Notes: generated by a model not told the origin, from the letters alone. Shown: positions 8,566 through 18,562, counted from the stretch's first letter. The stretch is 64,000 nt of DNA from Paenibacillus sp. G2S3 (GCF_030123105.1 NZ_CP126095.1:3162001-3226000); one strand, 5' to 3'. Numbers and translations are program-made.

Positions 8566-8720
8566 TGGATGTGCAAATCAATAAAGAGTCATGCCGAGGG
8601 ATCATTCTGGAATTCGACATTAGGAGAACAATTATTCTCAATTTATATATTAAAGAATGGTCTATGCCAGAATATAGAGTCATAACGCAAGGCGTTTTTC
8701 ATTGTGCAGTTTGTCTTTGA
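8565..8720 (+). CDS. Small ORF coupled to the decayed gene (51 aa)
   Basis: ATG 8565 overlaps the reconstructed stop of the preceding pseudogene (TGATG). GTG 8571 is an alternative start, better spaced from AAAAGGTG. The peptide (contains CRGIILEFDIRRTIILNLY) ends at TGA 8718-8720. Resembles no family I can name. It may be an immunity- or partner-type small protein or the truncated head of a longer gene. Low confidence that it is still functional. Confidence 0.3.
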   Translation: MDVQINKESCRGIILEFDIRRTIILNLYIKEWSMPEYRVITQGVFHCAVCL

Positions 8721-8781
8721 AATCCGTTATGATACTATAAGCTTAATGTGCCATAAACGTATAAAAGAGAGGGATACATAC

Positions 8782-9942
8782 ATGACCAACAAACTATACT
8801 ACAATTCTACATACCTTACTGATTGGGAGACCTGTATTACTGAAACCATAGAACGAGAAGATGGACTCTATGTTATTTTGGAGAAGACCGCTTTTTATCC
8901 GCATGGCGGTGGGCAGCCTTGTGATTTAGGGACTATTGGGGATATTCCGGTACTTGATGTAATCAGTGAGGAAGATCTTGTCCTGCATAAGCTGGAACGT
9001 CGGCCTGATGATTTATCCGTCACTTGTCAGATCGATTGGAAGAGAAGATTTGATCATATGCAGCAGCATAGTGGACAACACTTGCTCTCAGCCATCTGTC
9101 TCGATTTGTACCAGTTTATGACTCTAAGCTTTCATTTGGGTGAGGATTATTGCACCATTGATATAGAAGCGCCAGAACTGTCGCCTAAACAACTTCATTC
9201 CATAGAGTGGGAGGTTAATCGGCAGATTTACCAGAACCATAGTATCCTGAGCTATTTTGTAACAGGGGAAGAGGCTTCACAGCTTAAATTGGTCAAACAA
9301 CCTAAAGTGACGGAGAACATCCGGATTGTAGAAATTAAAGATATGGAGTATAACGCTTGCGGTGGTACGCATGTATCTTCTACTGGTGAGATTGGTGTGA
9401 TTAAGCTTTTGAAAGCGGAGAAACAAAAAGGCAATACGCGGATCTATTTTAAATGTGGATACCGTGCGCTGGAGGAGTTTAATAGCAGTCTGCAAATCCT
9501 TGGAGCTCTATCTTCCAAGTTCAATACGGGAAAAGATGAAATTATTGATCGCATTGAAAAATGGGAGAATGAACAAAAGCAGCTGCAAGCTGAAATTACC
9601 CTTCTTAAAGAGAAGAATGATGATTATGTCGTACAGGAGCTTTTAGCACAACAAGAAGGAAAGCTGATCGCAAAAGTGTTCGAGGATAAATCGCTGAAAG
9701 ATTTACAAAGTTTAGCTAACAAGCTTACAGCGAAATGCGATGTTCCTGTTTTATTGGCTAGTTCTGCTGAGAATAAGGTTGTATTTGCACAGAATGGCAG
9801 CGCGGAGGTCTCCTGTGGAGCTTTTTTCAAAGAGCATCTTAGTACCTACAATGGAAAAGGCGGAGGTAGTGATAAACTAGCGCAAGCAGGATTCCCAACA
9901 TGGGAGGACGCTTTGGAGTTTTATGAGTTTGCTAGAAGTTAA
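8782..9942 (+). CDS. alaX: Alanyl-tRNA editing protein (AlaX long form with DHHA1 domain)
   Basis: 386 residues from ATG 8782 (preceded by GAGAGGG). The N-terminal part is an AlaRS-type editing domain: HMQQHSGQH with zinc ligands H96 and H100, and CGGTH with C193 and H197, which bind zinc and hydrolyse Ser- or Gly-tRNA(Ala). A coiled-coil stretch (about 250-290) leads to a C-terminal DHHA1 domain ending with GGGSDKLAQAGF. This is the AlaX-L/AlaX-II type; it lacks the aminoacylation domain and works in trans to clear mischarged tRNA. An earlier in-frame start at 8704 was rejected for lack of a ribosome binding site. Monocistronic, closed by a terminator. Confidence 0.9.
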   Translation: MTNKLYYNSTYLTDWETCITETIEREDGLYVILEKTAFYPHGGGQPCDLGTIGDIPVLDVISEEDLVLHKLERRPDDLSVTCQIDWKRRFDHMQQHSGQHLLSAICLDLYQFMTLSFHLGEDYCTIDIEAPELSPKQLHSIEWEVNRQIYQNHSILSYFVTGEEASQLKLVKQPKVTENIRIVEIKDMEYNACGGTHVSSTGEIGVIKLLKAEKQKGNTRIYFKCGYRALEEFNSSLQILGALSSKFNTGKDEIIDRIEKWENEQKQLQAEITLLKEKNDDYVVQELLAQQEGKLIAKVFEDKSLKDLQSLANKLTAKCDVPVLLASSAENKVVFAQNGSAEVSCGAFFKEHLSTYNGKGGGSDKLAQAGFPTWEDALEFYEFARS

Positions 9943-9962
9943 GATTACTTTGTAAAAGACAA

Positions 9963-10004
9963 AAGACCTGACTACGGTAGTCTCCCGTGGATCAGGTCTT
10001 TTTG
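9963..10004 (+). terminator. Rho-independent terminator after alaX
   Basis: AAGACCTGA (9963-9971) pairs with TCAGGTCTT (9992-10000), with inner CTACGG/CCGTGG pairing, then TTTTT. Confidence 0.85.
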
Positions 10005-10090
10005 TATGCTTAAAGCGGGAAACAAGAAACTTTTTCCAAAACCTGCCGTCTAATTACATATGACTATAGAGTCGAGGGAGACGAATAGAA

Positions 10091-11233
10091 ATGAATAAAT
10101 GGAAGGTAACGCTAGGAATCTTAGCTGCTTTGACTTTAAGTGCGGGGTATGGATCGGTATCTGCTCAAGCAGAAAGCCAAATTCAATTCAACTATAAAGA
10201 AATCGGGATCAGCAGTAAGCAAGTCATCACAGAGAATACAACTTTTGTACCTCTGAAATCACTCGCAGATGCTATGGGGTATACATTATCGTGGGATCAA
10301 AAGTCCCAAATAGCTAAGCTTGTTCGTCCTGAGCGTGAGGTTATCTTCACAGTTGGTACTGTAAAGTCAAAAATGAATGAGGCCGTGGTGCCCTTAGCAA
10401 AGTCCCCACGTATTATAAAAGGCTCGGTGTACGTGCCATTGGTCTCAGCGGTCAGTGCACTTGGAGGTAAAGCGAGGCTTAATAAAACGGATGGGGTTAT
10501 CCAAATTATAGATGAAGCTAGATTGGTTTCTGCTTCTGTAGATGGAAGATCCTATTGGATATCTCAAAAAAACGGCGATTTGTATTACCGTGCAACGGCA
10601 ACTGGGAAACCAGTAATTATTGGTCAACTACCGTTCAAGGAATCAGCCTACAACTACGCTTTTGAGATTAAAAAAATGGGCAATGGTACGGACTTACTCC
10701 ATTTAACGGACAATCATTATGCCATGTTCACCGATTTCAATAGCAGCTATCAAGTATTGGTCAAAGCGGGCACTATTCTCAAGCAAATGGACTATCATTA
10801 CAACAACTCGGCTTATATCCATGCACCACAAGTGCCTTCCACTCAGGTGTATATGACCGATGGGAAGAACGTGCAATATATTACTAAGGATGGGGGTTTG
10901 GACAAGTTATTTGAGATGGAAAAGTTAACAGGAGCAACTGGAGATTTCATAGTGGAGTATGCTGCGGAAGACGTTGTGCTTGTACGCTTATTAGATACGA
11001 CACACTTATATTTGGTTTATAGCAGCAGTGGAGAAATCATCAATCTTAGCGAACAACTGATTACCAGTGAGGATCGTAAGGAATGGGATAGAGTGAATGA
11101 TGGCAGAGATCCAAATGTTTTGACCAGAATGTTAGTGTTGAAGAGTCGCAAAGGGAATGTACTGACATTAACCTATACTCCAATCCTTGAGGAAAAAGCA
11201 AAAACAGTGACATTTACACTACAATCCAAATAA
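10091..11233 (+). CDS. Secreted stalk-domain (copper amine oxidase N-terminal-like) protein
   Basis: 380 residues with a Sec signal peptide (about 1-27, ending SVSAQA). Residues about 35-145 form a copper amine oxidase N-terminal-like (PF07833) stalk domain: paired TTFVPLKSLADAMGYTLSWD and GSVYVPLVSAVSALGGKA motifs. The rest (about 150-380) is beta-rich and shows no known catalytic motif; it may be a propeller-like cell-surface domain. Stalk domains are very common in Paenibacillus surface proteins and probably bind wall or carbohydrate. Ribosome binding site GAGGGAG precedes ATG 10091. Function beyond surface location is unknown. Confidence 0.75.
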   Translation: MNKWKVTLGILAALTLSAGYGSVSAQAESQIQFNYKEIGISSKQVITENTTFVPLKSLADAMGYTLSWDQKSQIAKLVRPEREVIFTVGTVKSKMNEAVVPLAKSPRIIKGSVYVPLVSAVSALGGKARLNKTDGVIQIIDEARLVSASVDGRSYWISQKNGDLYYRATATGKPVIIGQLPFKESAYNYAFEIKKMGNGTDLLHLTDNHYAMFTDFNSSYQVLVKAGTILKQMDYHYNNSAYIHAPQVPSTQVYMTDGKNVQYITKDGGLDKLFEMEKLTGATGDFIVEYAAEDVVLVRLLDTTHLYLVYSSSGEIINLSEQLITSEDRKEWDRVNDGRDPNVLTRMLVLKSRKGNVLTLTYTPILEEKAKTVTFTLQSK

Positions 11234-11259
11234 TTGCACTCACTTTTATGTAACTAGCA

Positions 11260-11291
11260 AAAAGAGCGATGTTTAAAATCGCTCTTTTTTT
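11260..11291. terminator. Bidirectional terminator between convergent genes
   Basis: AAAAGAGCGAT (11260-11270) pairs with ATCGCTCTTTT (11278-11288); T-run on the plus strand and A-run on the other side serve both converging genes. Confidence 0.85.
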
Positions 11292-11301
11292 GCATTTGGG
11301 A

Positions 11302-12102
11302 CTATTGCATCATCATCGTGCTGCCACCCTTAATTTGAACAGGTTGATCATTTACGGATACCCAAACATCAATAGCCGAGTTGTTACGGATGATCGTTTT
11401 GTCAGCACTAATTTTCAGTGAATATAGCGCAGCGACATAATCATAAATCTCTATATTGGTTGCGTACCAAATATCCGAATGTCCACCTGCTTGTTGGCAA
11501 AAGGACTCGATAAGCTCCCAATTATTCTGCTGTGCGAATTCATAACTATGACCCCAAACATAACAGAGTCTCAGTTTTTGGGATGGCCCCTCCGTTGTAA
11601 ATCGCTCCCAAACATGATGCAGATCTTCTATATGATGACATGTTGGATGCCACTCCATGAAGTTTAGAGGCATATCAAACTGTTTAGTAGAGTGGACTGT
11701 ACGGCTGTATTCAATCCCAACAGACTGTAATGGCGCTATGATTTCTTGAGAGTATGTACCGTAAGGATAGGACATACCTCGTACCGGATAATCCACTAGT
11801 TTTTCCAGTCGCTTGCGGTCTTCAAACAGTTCATCGATCACCATAGGTAAAGGAAGACGTTCAAGATGTGGATGGGTAACAGAATGGGCAGATACCTCAT
11901 GTTTTCTGAGCGAATGTTTAACATCAGCAGAAGATAAGAATCCAGGTGCGTTAATCATTGCGCTATTTAAATGGAAGGTGCCTTTAATCCCATATTGATC
12001 AAAAATCTCCGCCAAGCGAATATCGTGTTTCTGTCCGTCATCATAACTCATGGTGAGCGCCTTGGGCAATCCGCCCGGGAATAAATTAAATTGAAGTTTC
12101 AT
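11302..12102 (-). CDS. Polysaccharide deacetylase family protein (NodB fold), cytoplasmic
   Basis: 266 residues with the NodB motifs: YDDG (catalytic and metal-binding Asp21-Asp22), HSVTH (metal ligands His73 and His77) and SYPYGTYS. These enzymes remove acetyl groups from N-acetylated sugars using a divalent metal. No signal peptide or anchor is present, so unlike PdaA or chitin deacetylases it is predicted to be inside the cell. The end (about 225-266) is a small beta-rich tail. GAACAGGAGTG (minus strand) precedes the ATG. Substrate unknown. Confidence 0.8.
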   Translation of the reverse strand: MKLQFNLFPGGLPKALTMSYDDGQKHDIRLAEIFDQYGIKGTFHLNSAMINAPGFLSSADVKHSLRKHEVSAHSVTHPHLERLPLPMVIDELFEDRKRLEKLVDYPVRGMSYPYGTYSQEIIAPLQSVGIEYSRTVHSTKQFDMPLNFMEWHPTCHHIEDLHHVWERFTTEGPSQKLRLCYVWGHSYEFAQQNNWELIESFCQQAGGHSDIWYATNIEIYDYVAALYSLKISADKTIIRNNSAIDVWVSVNDQPVQIKGGSTMMMQ

Positions 12103-12233
12103 GAATGTACACTCCTGTTCATTTGGTCATTTCGAAAATCACCTCTTCCAATTATAAACATTAAACGTTATAATCGGATTCCACGTCTAAACAATGAAAG
12201 TGTTTACAGGAAGAAATAGACGTATAAGGAGAG

Positions 12234-13980
12234 ATGCTGCCTGCCTGACTTTCTCTATGTTGTAAAACTATTATATGTGAAAGACAGAAGAAACTCACTT
12301 TTATATTTTATCACTAACCTATTGAGTGCCCCAATCCTTTTTGCAGAATTGTTCACAACGAAATATGTGGTTGACCTCATTCAGAACTTCAATTCTAACA
12401 CCTATCAACATATCTTGTTATTAGTAAGTTTGCTTATGGTAATGTTATATCTCGCGGGCCTTAATAGTTCTCTTCGAGCCATTTCTTTAACCAATTTAAC
12501 ATCCACTAGTATATATGAACTAGAGAATAGTATTTTGGAAAAGACATCTAAATTATCTACGGTACTTTTGGAAGACCCTGCTACAAAAACTAAAAGAGAA
12601 AAAGCAAAACGACTTTCCTTAATTGATCTATTAGACCAATGGACGGGGGTGACAGTCCACCTAATAACATTAGTTGCACTAATGGTTGTCTTATCTGTTT
12701 ATGGCTTCTATATGTTGGCGTTGATTATTTTAGGGGTGCAGATTCTACAGCTTTATCTTATGAAGCGAATGTCTCAGAAAGTAGAATCCATTTCAGCGAA
12801 TCAAACCTCCTCTGTGCGAATGAACAACTATTTGGTTGATTTGTTGGTTAATAGAAATACCATTCCAGAAGTAAGAATGTACAGAATGTCCTCCTATTTG
12901 TTTTCCTCAATGAAAGAGAGCTTTACTAGTAACTTCTAACAAATGCACCGTAAGGTTATTTATTCTGAAACCCTCAACTTCTCCCAAAGCTTAATCATGA
13001 TCTTATTAAATGGGACTACGATTGCCATTCTAGCAATTACGATCAGAAGTAGCGGACAGAGTGCTGGGCTTTTTGTGTTATTACTTCAGATATCCAGTCA
13101 ATTATTCATCGTTATTCCTGCATTAACAAGAGTTTACGCTGACTTAGCTAAGAGTCGTTTACGGTACGAGGATTATACGTCTTATTTAGATTTGGAAGAG
13201 CAAGTGCTTAGGGATCAGGAGGTGAATTCCAATAGGAACACCGATCCGATGAAGGTCCAAGTTCATCAGCTGTTTTTTAGATATCCGACCAACGCTAAGA
13301 ACACTCTGAGTAATATAAACATGACTATTCATCCAGGTGAACGAATTGCTTTTGTAGGTGAGAATGGCTCGGGTAAATCTACGCTTGTTAAGTTGATCTT
13401 AGGGTTGTATCCTGCAACAGCTGGAAGCATCCAGTGGTTTAAAGGTGAGAATGAAGTCTTAGCGCATAACGTGACACAGGATACCAGAGTTGTTTTTCAG
13501 GATTTCATTAAGTTACAAAGACCAATTAGAGAAAACATTGCATTAGGTAATATGGCTACAATTCATGACGATTCAAGATTATTAGCCGTGATGAAAAAAG
13601 CAGAAGCTGATAATTATGGTGTTGCGTTGGATACCTTAGTAGGTCCTCAGTTTGGAGGGATAGATTTGTCTGGGGGACAGTGGCAAAGACTTGCGATTGC
13701 ACGAGCCTATCTCAATGACGGCGTTCTTATGATTTTTGATGAGCCGACTGCTGCCCTAGATCCTTATGCGGAACAACAGGCGTTTGAAACTTTTATGAAA
13801 TTAGGAGAACAGCAGACTTCCATTATAGTGACTCATCGGCTGTATATGTCCAAATTCGTCGATAGAATTTTTCTATTTGAGCATGGAGAAATCGTTGAAA
13901 GTGGAACGCATGAAGAATTAATGAGGGTGGATGGTAAATACAAAAAGATGTTTAATCGCCAGTCCTCTTTATATGTATGA
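12234..13980 (+). pseudogene. ABC exporter half-transporter (TMD-NBD), interrupted by in-frame TAA
   Basis: Six-helix membrane domain followed by a nucleotide-binding domain (Walker A GENGSGKST, signature LSGGQWQRL, Walker B MIFDEPTAALD, H-loop VTHRL). The frame open from before 12277 stops at TAA 12937-12939 and resumes directly with QMHRKVIYSETLNF through the NBD to 13980, so one codon splits the membrane domain. AAGGAGAG (12226-12233) directly precedes ATG 12234, but that ATG is one frame off; the frame of the gene (LPDFLYVVKLLYVKDRR) continues upstream of GTG 12277 without a start, so a second small indel near the start is likely. Together it would be a protein of about 580 residues. The next gene is its probable heterodimer partner. 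A TATAAT at 12169-12174 may be its promoter. Confidence 0.75.
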
Positions 13981-13994
13981 GAAAGGAGAAATCC

Positions 13995-15737
13995 ATGCTG
14001 AAGTCTGACATCACTAATCTTGTAATGATACTCGTGAGAATGGTTAGAAAAAGTCCGATGATCTCAACAATCACTATCATAGTCCCTATAATCAGTGGAT
14101 TATTAACTTTTTATTCTTACACTCTCCAAGTGAATATCATTAATGCTGTGGCTGATGGCGTCATGAGCTTTCTCCCTATTTTATGGTTTGTTTTGATTCA
14201 TACTGTACAGGCTTTTTCATTGAATATAACCAACATGATGAAGAATCGAATGAATGCGGAACTAACCCTCGCTTTTCAATCCGAACTGATAGATATTGCA
14301 AACCGGGTTGATTTTGAGGATTTTGATGATGAAGAGTTTGGAAACAAGCTGCAAAGAGCTAAAACCGTAGTTGGAGAAGATCTTGAGGGGATTACAGGTT
14401 TTTTGGTATCGAGTGTAGGGATTATCTCAGGACTAATAAGCATCATCTGGTTGTCGGCTACAAGTGGATATTCCTTGGTCACATTCGTGGTTACTCTAAT
14501 GATCGTGACTACCTTATCCATTCGATTATTTACAGAAATTAAAGTGAGAAGAACAGGAAGAGAGCTTACCTTTGATGGAAGAATGGGGGACTATCTTGCT
14601 AACACTTTGGAAGACCCTAATGCGATTCGAGAAATGCGAATTTATAACTCCATCTCTTATTTTACAAATCTCTGGGCAATGATTATGAAGAAGCAGCATG
14701 ATAAAAGATTTAGCGCCAGAAAATTCGAGATCAAAACAGGGATGGTCGTGGCTATGGTCCAGACGATTGCTATCTTTGTAGTTCTAGTGTACCTGTTAAA
14801 CAAAATGGGAGAGTCTAATACAGTTACAATTGGAACAATTTCGGTGTTATTTCTGGCGCTGTTATCTAGTGGTGGTAAAATTATGAGTTTGACCTGGCCA
14901 TTAAGCAAGCTTTACATCAGCAGTAGCAAATTATATGACTTGAATGAAGTACTTACATATAAGAACAGGGATTTTCGCAAAAATAACATTAATAATTCGA
15001 CTGATGCTATGCTCCCAATTACCGTTTCAAATGTCTATTTTAAATACGCAAAATCGAATAAGAATGTCTTATCTAACATCAATATGGCTATAAAGCCGGG
15101 TGAGAAAATAGCCATCGTCGGGGAAAATGGAGCAGGGAAATCCACGTTGATTAAAATGTTATTAGGTCAATATAGACCGAGCTCCGGAACGATTTACTGG
15201 AAGGATAGTCCAGAACCTAACGGTAAAGTGTCCGTTGTATTTCAGAATGCTGTGAAGTTTGAACTGACACTAAGAGAAAATATCTTTTTGGGTGATGCGC
15301 ATGCACCTTCAGATGATGCTAAAATACTCAGGGTTTTAGAACAATGTGAACTGATAGATTTACTCCATGAAATAGGTGGATTAGATGTAAAGCTGGGTCA
15401 ATTAGTAGAAGGAAGCAGGCAGCTATCAGGCGGACAGTGGCAAAAGCTAGCGATTGCGCGAGCGTTATACAATGATGCGGAGCTTATAGTATTCGATGAA
15501 CCTACTTCAGCTATTGATCCGAATGCCGAGATGGAAATCTATACGAAGTTATTAGAAATCTGCCAAGATAAAGCAGCTATTTTTATTTCACATCGGTTGG
15601 GCTGGGCAAAGAATGTCGATACGATCTACGTTATGTATAATGGAGGCATAGCTGAAGTAGGAAACCATCAAGACTTAGTACATCATAAAGGGATTTATGC
15701 AAAAATGTACGCTTTACAATCATATTGGTATAAGTAG
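13995..15737 (+). CDS. ABC exporter half-transporter (TMD-NBD), partner of the preceding gene
   Basis: 580 residues: membrane domain with about six helices (1-320) and an NBD (about 350-575) with Walker A GENGAGKST, signature LSGGQWQKL, Walker B IVFDEPTSAID and H-loop ISHRL. The LSGGQWQ form is common in exporters of lantibiotic-type and other peptides. There is no C39 peptidase domain. ATG 13995 follows AAAGGAG; an upstream ATG at 13977 overlapping the previous stop lacks a site. The two genes would form a heterodimer; with the first broken, this one may be orphaned or work as a homodimer. No precursor peptide or modification gene is adjacent, so the cargo is unknown. Confidence 0.8.
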   Translation: MLKSDITNLVMILVRMVRKSPMISTITIIVPIISGLLTFYSYTLQVNIINAVADGVMSFLPILWFVLIHTVQAFSLNITNMMKNRMNAELTLAFQSELIDIANRVDFEDFDDEEFGNKLQRAKTVVGEDLEGITGFLVSSVGIISGLISIIWLSATSGYSLVTFVVTLMIVTTLSIRLFTEIKVRRTGRELTFDGRMGDYLANTLEDPNAIREMRIYNSISYFTNLWAMIMKKQHDKRFSARKFEIKTGMVVAMVQTIAIFVVLVYLLNKMGESNTVTIGTISVLFLALLSSGGKIMSLTWPLSKLYISSSKLYDLNEVLTYKNRDFRKNNINNSTDAMLPITVSNVYFKYAKSNKNVLSNINMAIKPGEKIAIVGENGAGKSTLIKMLLGQYRPSSGTIYWKDSPEPNGKVSVVFQNAVKFELTLRENIFLGDAHAPSDDAKILRVLEQCELIDLLHEIGGLDVKLGQLVEGSRQLSGGQWQKLAIARALYNDAELIVFDEPTSAIDPNAEMEIYTKLLEICQDKAAIFISHRLGWAKNVDTIYVMYNGGIAEVGNHQDLVHHKGIYAKMYALQSYWYK

Positions 15738-15781
15738 CTTATTAAATGTGATTGCGGTTGATATAAGATGGAATATTCACC

Positions 15782-16678
15782 TTAACTATACTCATGAGGT
15801 TTACTGAAAAAATCCACAACAAATTTCTGAAAGTGTAAAGCCGCTTGCGATAAAAAGTGTTTTCTGCTCCAGGCGATGCCAAAAGTGCGCTGACAAAACG
15901 GATCCGTTATTTTCAATTGAACGATTTCAGTGTTTTTGCTTCTTCTGCTTAAGGCTAAAGGGAGAGTAAAGGTGATACCTAACCCCATCTCGACTAAGGT
16001 TTGAACGGCACTTACTTCTTCGAGCTCGAAAGCAATTAGCGGTTCAAATCCAGCTTGACGGCAAAATGCATCTGTAATTTCACGGAAATTAGATCTAGAA
16101 GACAAAGAAATGAAATTCTCACCTGCAGCTTCAATTAAAGAAATGCTTTCGCGATTTGCAAAACGATGATTCTTCGGCACACTTAAACATAATTCTTCTT
16201 CTGCTAAGGTCAGCCATTCGATGTCTGGTCCGGTAACAGGTGTCGAAGATATGCAAAAATCAATCACTGCACTCTCCAGATCGTTTCTCATTTCTAATGC
16301 TGAGCCAAGCTGACGCTGAATGATCCGAACGTGTGGGTAAAGGGTAAGAAACTCTTTTAGTAAAGTGGGCAATACATACGGTAGAGTAACTGCCATTGAT
16401 ATGACTCCATGTTCAAGTCCAGCCATATCGGTAAGCTCGCGCTGGCCTTCCTTCAGTTCCATAAAAGCTTGCTGGACACGCTGCAGATAGGTTTTACCAA
16501 ATTCGTTTAGTTTAATATTTCTGCCTTGTCGTTCGAATAAGGGAACACCTAAGCTTTTCTCTAAACGTTGTATGGAATTACTAAGAGATGGCTGAGATAC
16601 ATTTAATTCTTTTGCGGCTTTAGTCATATGTTCATGACGGGCAACCGCTTGGAAATATTGAAGCTGAAGGAATTCCAT
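15782..16678 (-). CDS. LysR-family transcriptional regulator
   Basis: 298 residues with an N-terminal winged helix-turn-helix (residues 1-60, FQAVARHEHMTKAAKELNVS, then SQPSLSNSIQRLE) and a periplasmic-binding-like effector domain (about 90-290). It is divergent from the MFS gene that starts 133 bases away, the usual arrangement for LysR control of a neighbouring transporter. The AT-rich gap (16679-16811) carries overlapping promoter-like sequences. Effector unknown. Confidence 0.85.
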   Translation of the reverse strand: MEFLQLQYFQAVARHEHMTKAAKELNVSQPSLSNSIQRLEKSLGVPLFERQGRNIKLNEFGKTYLQRVQQAFMELKEGQRELTDMAGLEHGVISMAVTLPYVLPTLLKEFLTLYPHVRIIQRQLGSALEMRNDLESAVIDFCISSTPVTGPDIEWLTLAEEELCLSVPKNHRFANRESISLIEAAGENFISLSSRSNFREITDAFCRQAGFEPLIAFELEEVSAVQTLVEMGLGITFTLPLALSRRSKNTEIVQLKITDPFCQRTFGIAWSRKHFLSQAALHFQKFVVDFFSKPHEYS

Positions 16679-16811
16679 AACATTGACCTCTCTTTATTCA
16701 TAACTCTAATGTGATATATCCATCATATAATATGTATTTTACTTAATTAATTTTCAGTCCTATACTATTGTAACATATAAAAAGATATAGGTAGGATGGA
16801 GAGAGTTTGCT

Positions 16812-18035
16812 GTGATTAGAGAGAAAATATGGACCCGGAATTTTATTGTTGTTTGTTTGAGTAGTTTTTTTATGTTTCTAACCTTTTACATTTTGGCGAC
16901 GGCATTCCCGTTATACGTGAAGGAAAGCTTGCACGGGAATCAGCAGCAAATGGGGTTAGCGATTACGATCTATGTCCTCGGAGGTGTATTGATCCGTCCT
17001 TTTTCAGGACAATGGGTCGATAAATTCGGTAAAAAGAAAATGGCGGTTATTGGGCTGGTATTATTCTTACTTGCCTGTATAGGTTATTTCGGATCTAATG
17101 GGATTGTATTGTTCCTGGTGATTCGTTTCATTCACGGTATGAGTTATGCGGTCGCCTCAACAGCGACAAGTACAATTGCTTCCACGTTAATCCCTTTCTC
17201 ACGCCAAGGAGAAGGCATCGGTTATTTCAGTATGTTTATGAGCATTGCGATGGTCATTGGACCAGCTTTAGGTCTTTTTCTTTGGAAAGATGAGAACATT
17301 AATGTATTGCTGTTAGGTGTATGTGTGATTGCTGGGCTTTCGCTGTTATTCACGTTAGGCGTTCGTATGCCCAAAGAAGAGAAGGATACGGTTAAAGAAG
17401 TTGTTAAGGAACCTGTGAAGAAACGAAAAGGTCTTCGCTGGAGTGACGTCATTGAACCCAAAGCACTGCCCATCTCGCTTGTCGGATTTACGCTTGCGTT
17501 CTCCTATAGTTCTTTATCTGGTTTCATCGCTTCTTTTACAAAAGAAATTAATCAATCACAGCTTACTGGTTATTTTTTTGTCGCCTTTGCGATTATGATT
17601 GTGCTGTTTCGTCCTCTGATCGGTAAAGTATTCGATAAATATAATGAGCATATTCTCATTTATCCCGGAATTTTGATTTTTGCTGTAGGATTGCTCAGCT
17701 TAAGTCAAGCTAGATCTGGATTCATGCTGATGTTCTCAGGCATCATTATGGGGGTTGGGTATGGTGCACTTATGCCGTGCTTTCAGACACTTGCTCTTAA
17801 ATTAGCGGATAAAGAACGTAGAGGAAGCGCAAATGGAACCTTTTTCTTATTATTTGATTTGGGGTATGGAGCGGGTTCTTATATTATGGGTGTAGTTGCT
17901 TCTTATACAGATTACCGCATGATGTACGAAGTCGCAGGGTTCGTGACACTTATCTCAGTTGCTGTATACTATTTGCTTCATCACCTACCCAAATCTAAGC
18001 TTCGCGTTCAAAAAGCTAAAGCTGACGCTGCATAA
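16812..18035 (+). CDS. MFS transporter, divergent from LysR gene
   Basis: 407 residues, twelve hydrophobic helices in two halves joined by a charged loop (about 190-215, KEEKDTVKEVVKEPVKKRK). The MFS loop 2-3 motif is seen as GQWVDKFGKKK. Resembles YwoG/AraJ-like drug or sugar exporters. Start GTG 16812 follows AGGATGGAGAG. Probably induced by the LysR protein encoded opposite. Substrate not deducible. Confidence 0.85.
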   Translation: MIREKIWTRNFIVVCLSSFFMFLTFYILATAFPLYVKESLHGNQQQMGLAITIYVLGGVLIRPFSGQWVDKFGKKKMAVIGLVLFLLACIGYFGSNGIVLFLVIRFIHGMSYAVASTATSTIASTLIPFSRQGEGIGYFSMFMSIAMVIGPALGLFLWKDENINVLLLGVCVIAGLSLLFTLGVRMPKEEKDTVKEVVKEPVKKRKGLRWSDVIEPKALPISLVGFTLAFSYSSLSGFIASFTKEINQSQLTGYFFVAFAIMIVLFRPLIGKVFDKYNEHILIYPGILIFAVGLLSLSQARSGFMLMFSGIIMGVGYGALMPCFQTLALKLADKERRGSANGTFFLLFDLGYGAGSYIMGVVASYTDYRMMYEVAGFVTLISVAVYYLLHHLPKSKLRVQKAKADAA

Positions 18036-18093
18036 ATGTGTGCGTTCAGTTGTATGATATAATTGTTGAAAAATAAGGCATGGGGAGAACAAT

Positions 18094-18495
18094 ATGACTA
18101 CAATCATTGATAAAATCGCTTGGATTCATATCGAGAATGGACAAGTTCTATGTGCGCGTTCCAAAGGGAAAGATATGTATTATTTACCTGGTGGGAAAAG
18201 AGAAGCCGGAGAAACAGACGAAGAGACGCTCGTTCGCGAGATAGAGGAAGAGATCTCTGTTCAGATTAAGGCAGATACCATCTCTTATTTCGGAACGTTT
18301 GAAGCAGAAGCTCATGGTAAAGCGGAAGATGTTACAGTCAAAATGACCTGTTATATTGCGGATTATGAAGGGACATTAACGCCAGCGTCCGAAATCGAGG
18401 AATTGTCTTGGCTAAGTTATAAGGATCGGAATCGTATGTCTGTTGTTACCCAAATTATTCTTGATCAATTGCGTGAGAAGAATTTGCTCTCATAA
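18094..18495 (+). CDS. Nudix hydrolase
   Basis: 133 residues. The Nudix box is present (GGKREAGETDEETLVREIEEE) with the metal-binding Glu residues of REIEEE; the Gly near the end of the classical box is Ser here. Nudix enzymes hydrolyse nucleoside diphosphates linked to another group. Start ATG after GGGGAG. Single gene with its own terminator. Substrate unknown. Confidence 0.88.
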   Translation: MTTIIDKIAWIHIENGQVLCARSKGKDMYYLPGGKREAGETDEETLVREIEEEISVQIKADTISYFGTFEAEAHGKAEDVTVKMTCYIADYEGTLTPASEIEELSWLSYKDRNRMSVVTQIILDQLREKNLLS

Positions 18496-18520
18496 ATCAA
18501 CCATATACAGTAGTTGAAGT

Positions 18521-18562
18521 CCGTTTTAAGCCAGCAAGTTGGCTTGAGACGGTCTTTTTATT
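18521..18562 (+). terminator. Rho-independent terminator
   Basis: CCGTTTTAAGCCA (18521-18533) pairs with TGGCTTGAGACGG (18540-18552) with two G-U pairs, then TCTTTTTATTT. Confidence 0.75.

Noticed and set aside
8414..8683. Minus-strand frame of 89 codons over the decayed region
   Set aside because: Aromatic-rich composition from AT-rich DNA, no SD; the plus strand explains the segment better.
12194..12265. Small ORF before the ABC exporter as a possible bacteriocin precursor
   Set aside because: It spans the exporter's ribosome binding site, has no leader-type cleavage motif and no SD.
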